A DNA stretch of 47,586 bases from Bianquea renquensis. Lineage in GTDB: Bacteria > Bacillota > Clostridia > Lachnospirales > Bianqueaceae. Position numbers and translations under genes: made by a program. Location of the stretch: NCBI RefSeq assembly GCF_014384895.1, contig NZ_JACRSQ010000024.1, positions 1 through 47,586 of the forward strand, written 5' to 3'. The notes beneath the pieces are model-generated. The model was not told the DNA's origin. It did no database searches and worked only from the letters and a program-made list of their open reading frames with translations. Each line of letters opens with the position of its first letter. Within the stretch, counting starts at the first letter, position 1. Shown here piece by piece: positions 1-8,339 of this stretch.

Positions 1-14
1 ATTTGGAGTCCTCC

Positions 15-65
15 CGAGTTTGTTGACTCCGGTCGGGCTTCGCCCTCCCTTCGTCAACAAACTCG
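15..65. repeat. Inverted repeat with nested hairpin upstream of the first operon
   Basis: Thirteen-base arms CGAGTTTGTTGAC (15-27) and GTCAACAAACTCG (53-65) are perfect reverse complements. The 25-base loop contains a second small hairpin, GGGC-TTC-GCCC (35-45). There is no T-run after the arms, so this is not a classical terminator, and the gene it might follow lies outside the window. It could be the 3' end structure of an upstream transcript or a dispersed palindromic repeat. Confidence 0.6.
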
Positions 66-211
66 ATATCTCTTCCAAACTCCTTCGCTTTTTCGGTCTC
101 ACATCATTGACAAACGTACAGCCTCTATATTGGAACCCTATGTGCCATATGCGACAAGAGTACGGTGTAAGGTTAATCTTGCTCCAGTTTGAAAATCTTG
201 CTTGAAAGAAA

Positions 212-248
212 GAAACACGTTTCCATTCAAAACTAGCTATGGTATAAT
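212..248 (+). promoter_or_regulatory. Sigma-A promoter of the CapA/CE15 operon with a possible operator
   Basis: TATAAT at 243-248 lies 17 bases after a weaker -35, TTTCCA, at 220-225. The interrupted palindrome GAAAC-AC-GTTTC (212-223) overlaps the -35 and resembles LacI-family operators in its arms, so repressor control is possible. The operator is a guess; the promoter is well supported by its position before the first gene. Confidence 0.6.
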
Positions 249-292
249 AGTCGCGTTAGCGAGTGCGAGTATATCAAATGGAGAGCGATAGG

Positions 293-1504
293 ATGGACAC
301 ATCGTTGATATTTGCTGGCGACGTTTGCTTTCACAACTGTGAGAGACAGAGCGTCGATGAGGAGTATAGCCGCCGGGTTTTGGCGGAGGTTATGCCGATT
401 CTAGAGAGGGCTGATTACCGTCTTGTCAATCTTGAAAACCCGCTGGTCGAGACGCCGGCGCCGATTGCGAAAAGCGGACCCCCTCTATATGGACTCCCCC
501 AAAATGTCGGATTTTTGAAGGCAGCGAAGGTGGATTGCGCCATCTTAGCTAATAATCACATTGGAGATCAAGGGGACCAGGCGGTGCTGGAGACCTGTGC
601 GCTGCTCAAAAAAGAAGGAATCGAATACGCAGGCGCAGGAGCTAACTTGGAGGAGGCCTACCGCGCTTGGCGCTGTGAAAAGGCGAGAACTCGAATATCG
701 GTTATATGCGTTGCGGAGAATGAATTTGGGATTGCCGGACCAGACAAGCCTGGGGCTGCCGGTATCCAGATGGGATTGCTCCGAGGGCGGATTGTGGAGG
801 AGAAGGGGCAGTCTGACTTTGTGGTCGTTGTTGTCCACGGAGGAAATGAGAACAATCCCTTTCCGTCTCCGGGCGCCCAGGAGCGATACCGGTTATTGGT
901 GGACTTTGGCGCGGATGCCATCGTGGGTATGCATCCCCATTGCCCACAGGGATATGAATTTTACCGCGGCACTCCCATTGTGTACAGTGTAGGAAACTTT
1001 TATTTCTATAGCAGAGAAAAGCGCGAGAAGGATTCCCCCTGGTATTACGGATATATGCCGGAGCTCACGTTCCAAAAAGATCAGCCGGTGTCCCTCCAGA
1101 TCCACCCCTATCACATGGCGCAGGATGGCACGGCCATTTTGCCATTGGATGGGGTCGATAGGACGGCGTTTCTGGAGTATATTCAAACGATATCGGAGCC
1201 TATAGCGGACCGGCAGAAGCTGGAGTGGTATTTTAAAGGGTGGTGCATGGAGACAGGGCCGGTATACGCCGGTATGCTGCTCTATGACCCAGAGTACCTC
1301 ACAAACCCGGCCAGCCGCCGTGAATCCCGGTTCTTAAATTTATGCAACAACTTTACCTGCGAGGCACATAATGAGCTGTTGAAGACAATGATGAAGATAA
1401 TTGCAGGGGGAGAGGTCGATGAGGCAAAGGATATTTTGCGTCATGTTAGAAAATTTATGCATATTCCGTCAGGAGGTCAGATGAATGAGTCATGTATTGA
1501 GTGA
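293..1504 (+). CDS. CapA-family (PGA_cap) metallophosphoesterase-like protein
   Basis: This 403-residue protein shows the ordered motifs of the CapA/poly-gamma-glutamate family of the calcineurin-like phosphoesterase fold: AGDV (8-11), NLEN (46-49), NNH (87-89), HGGNE (182-186), HPH (214-216) and SVGNF (232-236). These carry the expected metal-binding Asp, Asn and His residues. No signal peptide or membrane anchor is visible, unlike the membrane CapA of capsule operons, so a cytoplasmic hydrolase is more likely than a capsule protein. I chose ATG 293 because GGAG lies about ten bases before it; GTG 263 and ATG 278 lack a ribosome binding site. It is first in an operon with a CE15-like esterase, whose start lies inside its last 20 bases. 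The substrate is unknown, and the sugar-catabolic neighbours suggest a carbohydrate role. Confidence 0.8.
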   Translation: MDTSLIFAGDVCFHNCERQSVDEEYSRRVLAEVMPILERADYRLVNLENPLVETPAPIAKSGPPLYGLPQNVGFLKAAKVDCAILANNHIGDQGDQAVLETCALLKKEGIEYAGAGANLEEAYRAWRCEKARTRISVICVAENEFGIAGPDKPGAAGIQMGLLRGRIVEEKGQSDFVVVVVHGGNENNPFPSPGAQERYRLLVDFGADAIVGMHPHCPQGYEFYRGTPIVYSVGNFYFYSREKREKDSPWYYGYMPELTFQKDQPVSLQIHPYHMAQDGTAILPLDGVDRTAFLEYIQTISEPIADRQKLEWYFKGWCMETGPVYAGMLLYDPEYLTNPASRRESRFLNLCNNFTCEAHNELLKTMMKIIAGGEVDEAKDILRHVRKFMHIPSGGQMNESCIE

Positions 1505-2567
1505 GAAAATTAAATTCAGAAAGTTGCCGGATCTGTTTACCCTATCCGATGGGTCGAAGGTTGCGTCGTTAGAAGACTGGGAGCGGCGCCGTGAGGAAAT
1601 CCGAGAGGTCCTTTTGCGGGAAGAGTATGGGTTTATGCCCGAGGCACCCGCTGAGGTCAGAGCTGTGACACAGGAGAGGGATGAGGGCGCTTTTGCCAAT
1701 AAGGCCGTGTGGGCGAAGCTACAGATTTGCTTTGACACGCCAAAAGGAGAATTCTCGTTTCCTGTGGACCTGATCGTGCCCAAAGCGGTGGCGAAACCTC
1801 CAGTCTTTCTTCATATCGCGTTCCGTCCCGATGTCCCTGACAGTTACCTGCCCATGGAAGAGCTGCTGGACCAGGGCTTTGCTGTCGCCAATTTTTGTTA
1901 CAATGACGTAACGGCTGACACTCTGGATGAGAGTGGGCTGGCCTCCATGTATGATCGGGATCCCCTGTATGGGTGGGGAAAAATCAGCATGTGGGCCTGG
2001 GCGGCGAGCAGGGTCATGGACTACCTTGTGACTCTCGACACGGTAGATTCCTCGAGGGTCGCGGTGGTGGGGCACTCCCGCCTTGGAAAAACCGCACTGC
2101 TCTGCGGAGCCATGGACGAGCGCTTTAGCATGGTCATCTCCAATGAATCTGGCTGCGGTGGCGCAGCGCTCAATCGATGGAAAGGTGGGGAGCGGATCAA
2201 GGATCTGGAGCAGGTAGTTCCCTATTGGTTCTGTGGACAGTTCCAGAATCATGTGGACGGAGAGAATGAAATGTCCTTTGACCAGCATTTTCTTCTGGCG
2301 CTGTCGGCGCCGAGAGCCCTTTACATCGCATCAGCCCAGTTGGATGATTGGGCGGACCCGTTGTCGGAGTTCCTCAGCGCGTATGCCGCCTCACCGGTGT
2401 ACACGCTGTATGGCAAGATAGGCCTTGTCACAAAAGATGAGCTGCCGCCGCTGGACCAGCCGTTGCAGGAGGGAACAGTGGGCTATCATATGCGGAGTGG
2501 AAGCCATTTCTTCAGCCGGACGGATTGGCTCCAATATGTGCAGTATCGAAAAGCGCATAACGTGTGA
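1485..2567 (+). CDS. CE15-like glucuronoyl esterase (alpha/beta hydrolase)
   Basis: The 360-residue product has the nucleophile elbow GHSRLGK (196-202, Ser198). This matches the family signature of 4-O-methyl-glucuronoyl methylesterases and related bacterial CE15 proteins, which cleave esters of glucuronic acid. Other family features are NESGCGGAA (220-228), WADP (289-292) and the SGSHFF segment carrying the likely catalytic His341. Family members are often secreted, but here the N-terminus is polar and charged with no signal peptide, implying a cytoplasmic enzyme working on imported fragments. AGGAGG (1471-1476) sits eight bases before ATG 1485, and the gene overlaps the CapA-like gene by 20 bases, suggesting coupled translation. 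Alternative: an acetylxylan-type esterase of the same fold. Confidence 0.8.
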   Translation: MSHVLSEKIKFRKLPDLFTLSDGSKVASLEDWERRREEIREVLLREEYGFMPEAPAEVRAVTQERDEGAFANKAVWAKLQICFDTPKGEFSFPVDLIVPKAVAKPPVFLHIAFRPDVPDSYLPMEELLDQGFAVANFCYNDVTADTLDESGLASMYDRDPLYGWGKISMWAWAASRVMDYLVTLDTVDSSRVAVVGHSRLGKTALLCGAMDERFSMVISNESGCGGAALNRWKGGERIKDLEQVVPYWFCGQFQNHVDGENEMSFDQHFLLALSAPRALYIASAQLDDWADPLSEFLSAYAASPVYTLYGKIGLVTKDELPPLDQPLQEGTVGYHMRSGSHFFSRTDWLQYVQYRKAHNV

Positions 2568-2577
2568 GAAGAGTATG

Positions 2578-2604
2578 GAGGGCAGCAAAAATGCCGCTGC
2601 TCTC
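2578..2604 (+). other. Intergenic stem-loop between esterase and isomerase genes
   Basis: GAGGGCAGC (2578-2586) pairs with GCTGCTCTC (2596-2604) with one non-Watson-Crick position. No T-run follows, so it is more likely an mRNA processing or stabilising structure inside the operon than a terminator. Confidence 0.3.
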
Positions 2605-2651
2605 TAAGAATTTTGAGCGAATGCCGCTAGCGCGGTGGGATGGAGGAAACA

Positions 2652-3401
2652 ATGATTCGAGTTGGAGTTGCCGACTACGGAATGAATGTGTGGGACGGCG
2701 CATTGTATGATTATGAGTTGAGACAGATGGATCTGAAAAAGATCGGATTCGATGGAATTGAGCGGCTGGAAGCGCAGTCAGCTTCCGATGCGGTTCATAT
2801 GGCGGCGAGAATCCACGCGATGGGGATGGATTTTGCCACATGCCGCGGCGCCACGCCGGAAACCGCAATTCAGTGGACTGCTGCTTTTGGAAAAAAATAT
2901 GTGTGGCCCAGCGCGAAAGACAAAGGTAAGGATTTCAACACCTTTTGCCGGCAGGTCAACAAGCAAGTTGAAGTGTGCAAGCGGTGGAATCTTAAGGTAG
3001 GGCTCCACAACCATCTGGGCTCTTTGGTGGAGACTCAGGAGCAGCTGCTTGCCTTCCTGGATGCGTGCCCGGAATGTGGCTTGATTTTGGATACAGGTCA
3101 TTTGGCGGTGGCGGAGGGGGGGGACCCTCTCTATATCGCAGAGAACTACTTTGACCGTTTGGTTGCCGTTCATGTAAAAGAGTGGGTCAGCACGAACCCG
3201 GAAGCGGAACATTGGTATGAGAGAGGCTATTTCTGCGAGCTGGGAGGCGGAAATATTCCCATAGAAAATGAGCAGGTTGTGAAAACCCTCGTGAAAAAAG
3301 GGTATGATGGCTGGGTATTCATCGAGCATGATACCCATCTGCGCGATCCCCTTGAAGATTTGGCTGTAAGTCGAGAATTTTTAAGAAAAGCTGGAATTTA
3401 G
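2652..3401 (+). CDS. Sugar phosphate isomerase/epimerase (IolE-like TIM barrel)
   Basis: This is a 249-residue xylose-isomerase-like TIM barrel of the AP-endonuclease-2 superfamily, which includes inosose dehydratase (IolE) and keto-sugar epimerases. The expected metal ligands are visible: Glu37 in GIERLE, LHNH (118-121), DTGH (147-150), HVK (174-176) and IEHD (224-227). The preferred start is ATG 2652, five bases after GGAGG; the in-frame ATG 2640 overlaps that ribosome binding site. It follows the esterase and precedes a Gfo/Idh oxidoreductase. That pairing is common in inositol-type and keto-sugar catabolism, so the two probably act in sequence. The precise substrate cannot be assigned. 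Confidence 0.85.
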   Translation: MIRVGVADYGMNVWDGALYDYELRQMDLKKIGFDGIERLEAQSASDAVHMAARIHAMGMDFATCRGATPETAIQWTAAFGKKYVWPSAKDKGKDFNTFCRQVNKQVEVCKRWNLKVGLHNHLGSLVETQEQLLAFLDACPECGLILDTGHLAVAEGGDPLYIAENYFDRLVAVHVKEWVSTNPEAEHWYERGYFCELGGGNIPIENEQVVKTLVKKGYDGWVFIEHDTHLRDPLEDLAVSREFLRKAGI

Positions 3402-3413
3402 GGAGGAATCATC

Positions 3414-4487
3414 ATGGGAACACCAATTCGCTTAGGACTGGTCGGAGCGGGACGCGCTGGCTGGGGAATGCACTGTAAAGAATTAGAAAGCCGAAAGGAT
3501 AAGTTTGTATTTGTGGCGGCCTGCGACTTATTGGAGGAGCGCCGCGAGAAGATGGCAAAGCAGTACGGGTGTAAGGTCTATGAGAAGATCGAGGATCTCA
3601 TTGCGGATCCGGAGGTGGAGATTGTGGATATCGCAACCCGTTCCTGCGATCACTTTGCTCATGCCAAGATGGCACTGGAAGCCGGAAAGGACGTCTGGCT
3701 GGAGAAGCCCATGTGCGAAACCTATGAGCAGGCTTGTATCCTGAAGGAATTATCCTCCAAGCCGGGAGGGCCGAGACTGTTCGTGCGGTATAACCGCCGG
3801 TTTGAAGAGGATTTTATGGAGATCCAGAGGATTATTGCCTCCGGAATCCTGGGGGATGTATTTGAAGTCCATATTACTCGAAATTCTTACAGTCGCCGGG
3901 ACGACTGGCAGACCCTTCGCCAATTTGGCGGCGGGCAGATGCTCAACTGGGGTCCCCATATCATCGATCAATCCCTATGCCTCCTCGAGAGTCCCATTAA
4001 GGAGATGCGCAGCGACCTGAAGCACACGGTGGCGGCCGGAGACTGTGAGGATCATCTGACCATTCAATTTCTTGGGGAGAATGGGCGCACGGTACTGATG
4101 CAGATCAGCGGCGGTGTGGCGCTCCCCTGCCCGGAATATTCCGTCTATGGTACGAAGGGTAGCCTTGAGATCTGGAATAAGGAGATGAAGCTCAAGTACT
4201 TGGATCCGTCGGTGGCATTGCCGGATCCGGTTGCCGATCCTGGCACACCGGGTGACAGCTTTGGGGCCAGCGGAACATTCAGCAGCGCCGTAGAGCTCAA
4301 CTGGGTGGAGGAGACCCGGGAGGCACATCCAGGCACGCCGACAATCATATGGGATTACCTGTACGAGGCATATCGAGAGGGGAAACCCTTCCCCATCAGC
4401 ACTGATGAGGCTATACGGGTCATCAAAGTTATCAGCGATGCCAAAAAGGGGACACCCTTTGAGAAACCATCCTATGAACTGAACTAG
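3414..4487 (+). CDS. Gfo/Idh/MocA family NAD(P)-dependent oxidoreductase
   Basis: The 357-residue protein starts with a Rossmann strand and GAGRAG (11-16). It carries the family EKP motif (97-99, catalytic lysine) and NWGPHIID (178-185), where the histidine matches the usual catalytic acid position. The C-terminal half is the alpha/beta domain that binds the sugar. These enzymes oxidise or reduce sugar hydroxyls or inositols. It lies 12 bases after the isomerase gene with GGGAGGA before ATG 3414 and is last in the operon, because a strong terminator follows at once. Substrate unknown. Confidence 0.87.
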   Translation: MGTPIRLGLVGAGRAGWGMHCKELESRKDKFVFVAACDLLEERREKMAKQYGCKVYEKIEDLIADPEVEIVDIATRSCDHFAHAKMALEAGKDVWLEKPMCETYEQACILKELSSKPGGPRLFVRYNRRFEEDFMEIQRIIASGILGDVFEVHITRNSYSRRDDWQTLRQFGGGQMLNWGPHIIDQSLCLLESPIKEMRSDLKHTVAAGDCEDHLTIQFLGENGRTVLMQISGGVALPCPEYSVYGTKGSLEIWNKEMKLKYLDPSVALPDPVADPGTPGDSFGASGTFSSAVELNWVEETREAHPGTPTIIWDYLYEAYREGKPFPISTDEAIRVIKVISDAKKGTPFEKPSYELN

Positions 4488-4502
4488 ACAGCGAAGCAGG
4501 AC

Positions 4503-4546
4503 AAAGCCGGTCTTCCGCAGCGCAGCGGGCAAAGGCCGGTTTTTTT
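4503..4546 (+). terminator. Rho-independent terminator of the CapA-CE15 operon
   Basis: AAAGCCGGTCTT (4503-4514) pairs with AAGGCCGGTTTT over 12 positions with two G-T wobbles. An inner CCGC/GCGG stem lies in the loop, and a run of T reaches 4546. It separates the operon from the tandem array that follows. Confidence 0.85.
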
Positions 4547-4610
4547 GTCCTCCGGAAAGGGGCCGCCGGGAAAAGGATTGTCCTGCCTCTACATATATTG
4601 GAAGACTGCC

Positions 4611-7163
4611 CGCCGGCGTGTTCGTTTCGGCTGTGCCGGCATGGAATTTGTCTCCGTGTGCCCGCTGGCCGCTGCTGTTCTTCGCCCCGCCGGCGTGCAT
4701 ATTTCATCTCGTTTCCCCGCCGGCATGGTCGTTTCGGCTGAGCCGGCATGGAATTTGCCTCCATATGCCCGCTGGTTGCAGCCGTTCTTTATCTAGCCGG
4801 CGTGCATTTTTTATTCTGATTCTCCGTCGGCATGGTCGTCTCGACGGTGGCGGCGAGGAATTTGTCTCCTTTTGCCCACTGGCGCTGCCGTTCTTCGCCA
4901 TGCCGGCGTGCATTTTTTATTCTGTTTCCCCGCCGGCGTGCATTTTTCATCCTATTACCCCGCCAGCTAGGCCGTTTCGGCTGTGCCGGAGGGGAATTTG
5001 CCTCCGTGTGCCCGCTGGCCGCAGCCATTCTTTGCCACGCCGGCGTGCATTTTTCATCTCGTTTCCCCGCCGGCATGGTCGTCTCGACGGTGGCGGCATG
5101 GAATTTGCCTCCGTATGCCCGCTGGTTGCAGCCGTTCTTCGCCACGCCGGCGTGCATTTTTCATCCTATTACCCCGCCAGCTAGGCCGTTTCGGCTGTGC
5201 CGGAGGGGAATTTGCCTCCGTGTGCCCGCTGGCCGCAGCCATTCTCCATCTAGCCGGCGTGCATTTTTCATTCTGTATCTCCGCCGGCATGGTCGTTTCG
5301 ACGGTGATGGGGAGGAATTTGCCACCTTATGCCCGCTGGCCGCTGTCGTTCTTCGCCATGCCGGCGTGCATTTTTTATTCTGTTTCCTCGCCGGCGCGAT
5401 CGTTTTGACGATGGCGGCGAGGAATTTGCCACCTTATGCCCGCTGGCCGCTGTCGTTCTTCGCCATGCCGGCGTGCATATTTCATCCCATTTCCCCGCCG
5501 GCATGGCCGTTTCGACTGTGCCGGCATGGAATTAGCCCCCGTGTGCCCGCTGGTCGCAGCCGTTCTTTGCCCCGCCGGCGTGCATTTTCATCTCGTTTCC
5601 CCGCCGGCATGGTCGTCTCGACGGTGACGGGGAGGAATTTTGTCACCTTATGCCCGCTGGCCGCTGTCGTTCTTCGCCATGCCGGCGTGCATTTTTTATT
5701 CTGTTTCCTCGCCGGCATGGCCGTTTCGACTGTGCCGGCGGTGAATTAGCCCCCGTGTGCCCGCTGGCCGCAGCCGTTCTTCGCCCCGCCGGCGTGCATA
5801 TTTCATCCTATTACCCCGCCGGCATGGTCGTTTCGACGGTGACGGGGAGGAATTTTGTCACCTTATGCCCGCTGGCCGCTGTCGTTCTTCGCCATGCCGG
5901 CGTGCATATTTCATCCCATTACCCCGCCGGCATGGTCGTTTCGACTGTGTCGGCAGGGAATTTGCCTCTGTGTGCCCGCTGGCTGCAGCCGTTTTTCGCC
6001 CCGCCGGCGTGCATTTTTTATTCTGTTTCCCCGCCGGTATGGTCGTTTCGACGGTGACGGGGAGGAATTTGCCACCGTGTACCCGCTGGCCGCTGTCGTT
6101 CTTCGCCATGCCGGCGTGCATTTTTTATTCTGTTTCCCCGCCGGCATGGTCGTCTCGACGGTGCCGGCGGGGAATTTGCCTCCATATGCCCGCTGGTTGC
6201 AGCCGTTCTTCGCCCCGCCGGCGTGCATTTTTCATCTCGTTTCCCCACCGGCATGGTCGTCTCGGCTGTGCCGGCATGGAATTTGCCTCCGTATGCCCGC
6301 TGGCCGCAGCCATTCTCCATCTAGCCGGCGTGCATTTTTCATTCTGTATCTCCGCCGGCATGGTCGTTTCGACGGTGACGGGGAGGAATTTGCCACCTTA
6401 TGCCCGCTGGCCGCTGTCGTTCTTCGCCATGCCGGCGTGCATTTTTTATTCTGTTTCCTCGCCGGCATGGCCGTTTCGACTGTGCCGGCGGGGAATTAGC
6501 CCCCGTGTGCCCGCTGGCCGTAGCCGTTCTTCGCCCCGCCGGCGTGCATTTTTCATTCTGTATCTCCGCCGGCATGGTCGTCTCGACGGTGGCGGCATGG
6601 AATTTGCCTCCGTATGCCCGCTGGTTGCAGCCGTTCTTCGCCCCGCCGGCGTGCATTTTTTATTCTGTTTCCCCGCCGGCATGGTCATCTCGCCGCAGGG
6701 GGCAGTGAATTTTGTCACCTTATGCCCGCTGGCCGCTGTCGTTCTTCATCATACCGGCGTGCATTTTTCATTCTGTTCCCCGCCGGCATGGCCGTTTCGA
6801 CTGTGCCGGCGGGGAATTTTGCCACCATGTGCCCGCTGGCTGCAGCTGTTCTTTATCTAGCCGGCGTGCATTTTTCATTCTGTTCCCCGCCGGTATGGTC
6901 GTCTCGTCGCTGCCAGCGAGGAATTTGCCACCATGTGCCCGCTGGCTGCAGCTGTTCTTTATCTAGCCGGCGTGCATTTTTCATTCTGTTCCCCGCCGGT
7001 ATGGTCGTCTCGCCGCTGCCGGCGTGGAATTTGCCTGCATGTGCCCGCTAGCCGCAGCCGTTCTTCGCCATGCCGGCGTGCATATTTCATCCCATTACCC
7101 CGCCGGCTAGGCCGTCTTGACTGTGCCGGCGGTGAATTTGCCTCCGTATGCCCGCTGGCGTGC
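4611..7163. repeat. Tandem array 1: about 25 mosaic units, period 107 bp, non-coding
   Basis: I followed the core CGGCGTGCA by hand through the region. Copies begin near 4691, 4798, 4904, 4934, 5041, 5148, 5255, 5362, 5469, 5576, 5683, 5790, 5898, 6005, 6112, 6219, 6326, 6433, 6540, 6647, 6755, 6862, 6968 and 7074. There is a variant first copy at 4614 and a terminal variant at 7157. Spacing is 106-108 bp except for two events of 77 and 30 bp (77+30=107). Units are not identical; each combines alternative versions of four or five segments. Most carry a small hairpin (GTCG-TTT-CGAC or GCCG-TTT-CGGC), and some form a 13-bp stem (6134-6174, 6776-6816). The period is not a multiple of three and open frames appear in every phase, so long open frames here are by-products of composition. 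Function unknown. Confidence 0.93.
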
Positions 7164-7171
7164 AAAAAGGG

Positions 7172-7210
7172 GGCTGTCGCTGAACTACGTTTTCAGGACA
7201 GCCTCTTTTT
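7172..7210 (+). terminator. Terminator abutting the end of array 1
   Basis: GGCTGTC (7172-7178) pairs with GACAGCC (7197-7203), followed by TCTTTTT. It begins fewer than ten bases after the last repeat unit. The preceding protein-coding operon already ended at 4546, so this signal appears to stop a transcript that runs through the array. Confidence 0.75.
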
Positions 7211-7219
7211 ATCCCAGGA

Positions 7220-7284
7220 ACGAAAATATTTCGTAATATATAGAGAAAATTTGCGTTGACGGCTATATGGATCTGTGATACCAT
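7220..7284 (+). promoter_or_regulatory. Promoter of the LacI-GH39 operon with inverted-repeat candidate operator
   Basis: TTGACG (7256-7261) and TACCAT (7279-7284) are 17 bases apart. TG at 7276-7277 makes an extended -10. Upstream, ACGAAA-ATA-TTTCGT (7220-7234) is an inverted repeat that could be an autoregulatory LacI-type operator. The promoter is fairly well supported; the operator is a guess. Confidence 0.55.
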
Positions 7285-7319
7285 GGGAATCAAGAACAGC
7301 ATGGGAGAGAGGGAGGAAG

Positions 7320-8339
7320 ATGGCCAACCCAACATTGCGAAAAATCAGCGAAAGGGCTGGCGTATCCCCTTCGACGGTTTCCAAAGTGTTGAGCGGCAGC
7401 CGGGAGATCAGCCAGTACACAGCGGAGAAAGTGCTTGCAATTGCGCAGGAACTGGGATACCTGGCAGCAAGGAGTGAGAAACGGCGGGGACTGTGCCGGG
7501 AGGCCATTGTCATCGGGGTTATCTGTCCAGAGCTTGTGAGCGCGTACTACGCGCGAATCGTTCAGATGCTGGGCGAGGTAATTGAAGAGGCGGGGGGAAT
7601 CATGACGGTAGCAGTCAGTCTCTTTGACTCTGAGAGAGAACAGCGGCAAGTCCAGTACTGTGTTCAACAACAATGTGTGGATGGCCTTATTATTGTTGGG
7701 CATACGGAGACAGATTGCCGTCATTATCAATATCTACAGATTCCCACTGTATATCTGGGGACGCCGAAGAATTGCACCTACTGCGATGTTATTAAACTAG
7801 GATTTCAAGATGCTATCGATCATGCCATCGTGCATCTAAAGAGACTCGGTCATCGAAGTATAGGATTTATCGGAGAACGGCATACGGTTAATAAAAAGGC
7901 GTACTTTGAGAAGGCTATGCAGGAACACGGATTGAACCTGGCTCCGGAATCCGTCGTCGTTAGCCCGTACCGCTTTGAGGCGGCGGGATGTTATGGAATG
8001 GAGCTTCTTTTGGAAGGGAAAAAAGGGATAACGGCCGTGGTCTGTGCCTATGACAATATCGCCCTAGGGGCTATGACAGCGCTCAAGGCCCATGGTCTGG
8101 AGGTGCCCCGTGACATTTCTTTAATCGGAATGGACGACATTGCAGAGTCGATGCCAATCCCTGTGGCATTGACTTCGATTCGAACCTATACCCAGGAGTT
8201 ATGCAGTGTCATGGTGGAAATACTCATGAAGAAGATTCATAATAAAAGTTTTACCGCAACGCAGAGCATAACTGTGCGATGCGAATTGGTGGTGCGTGAA
8301 TCGACAGCGCCGCCTCAAAAAGGAGGAGAGTCAGTATGA
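7320..8339 (+). CDS. LacI/GalR-family transcriptional regulator
   Basis: The 339-residue product opens with the LacI-type helix-turn-helix and hinge: TLRKISERAGVSPSTVSKVL, then an AQELGY segment. A periplasmic-binding-like effector domain follows (IGVICPEL near residue 65 to the GMDDI segment near 275). Such regulators repress sugar genes until a sugar or sugar phosphate binds. ATG 7320 is preceded by GAGGGAGGA; the longer in-frame GTG at 7275 lies inside the promoter -10. The stop codon overlaps the GH39 start as ATGA (8336-8339), so the two are translationally coupled, and the regulator most likely controls the GH39-transporter operon and itself. Confidence 0.92.
   Translation: MANPTLRKISERAGVSPSTVSKVLSGSREISQYTAEKVLAIAQELGYLAARSEKRRGLCREAIVIGVICPELVSAYYARIVQMLGEVIEEAGGIMTVAVSLFDSEREQRQVQYCVQQQCVDGLIIVGHTETDCRHYQYLQIPTVYLGTPKNCTYCDVIKLGFQDAIDHAIVHLKRLGHRSIGFIGERHTVNKKAYFEKAMQEHGLNLAPESVVVSPYRFEAAGCYGMELLLEGKKGITAVVCAYDNIALGAMTALKAHGLEVPRDISLIGMDDIAESMPIPVALTSIRTYTQELCSVMVEILMKKIHNKSFTATQSITVRCELVVRESTAPPQKGGESV

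Noticed and set aside
1719..2288. Antisense frame of 189 residues over the esterase gene
   Set aside because: No ribosome binding site or family motif; the plus-strand gene has clear CE15 motifs.
3975..4700. Antisense frame of 241 residues over the first Gfo/Idh gene and array edge
   Set aside because: It runs through a terminator and into the repeats and has no recognisable domain.
4611..7163. Integron attC cassette array
   Set aside because: Unit size and hairpins are in range, but there are no cassette genes between units and no integrase in the window.
4545..7259. Many long open frames on both strands, up to 367 residues
   Set aside because: They lie in a 107-bp tandem array, occur in all phases, repeat the same segments in shifted frames and lack ribosome binding sites. 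They are composition effects.
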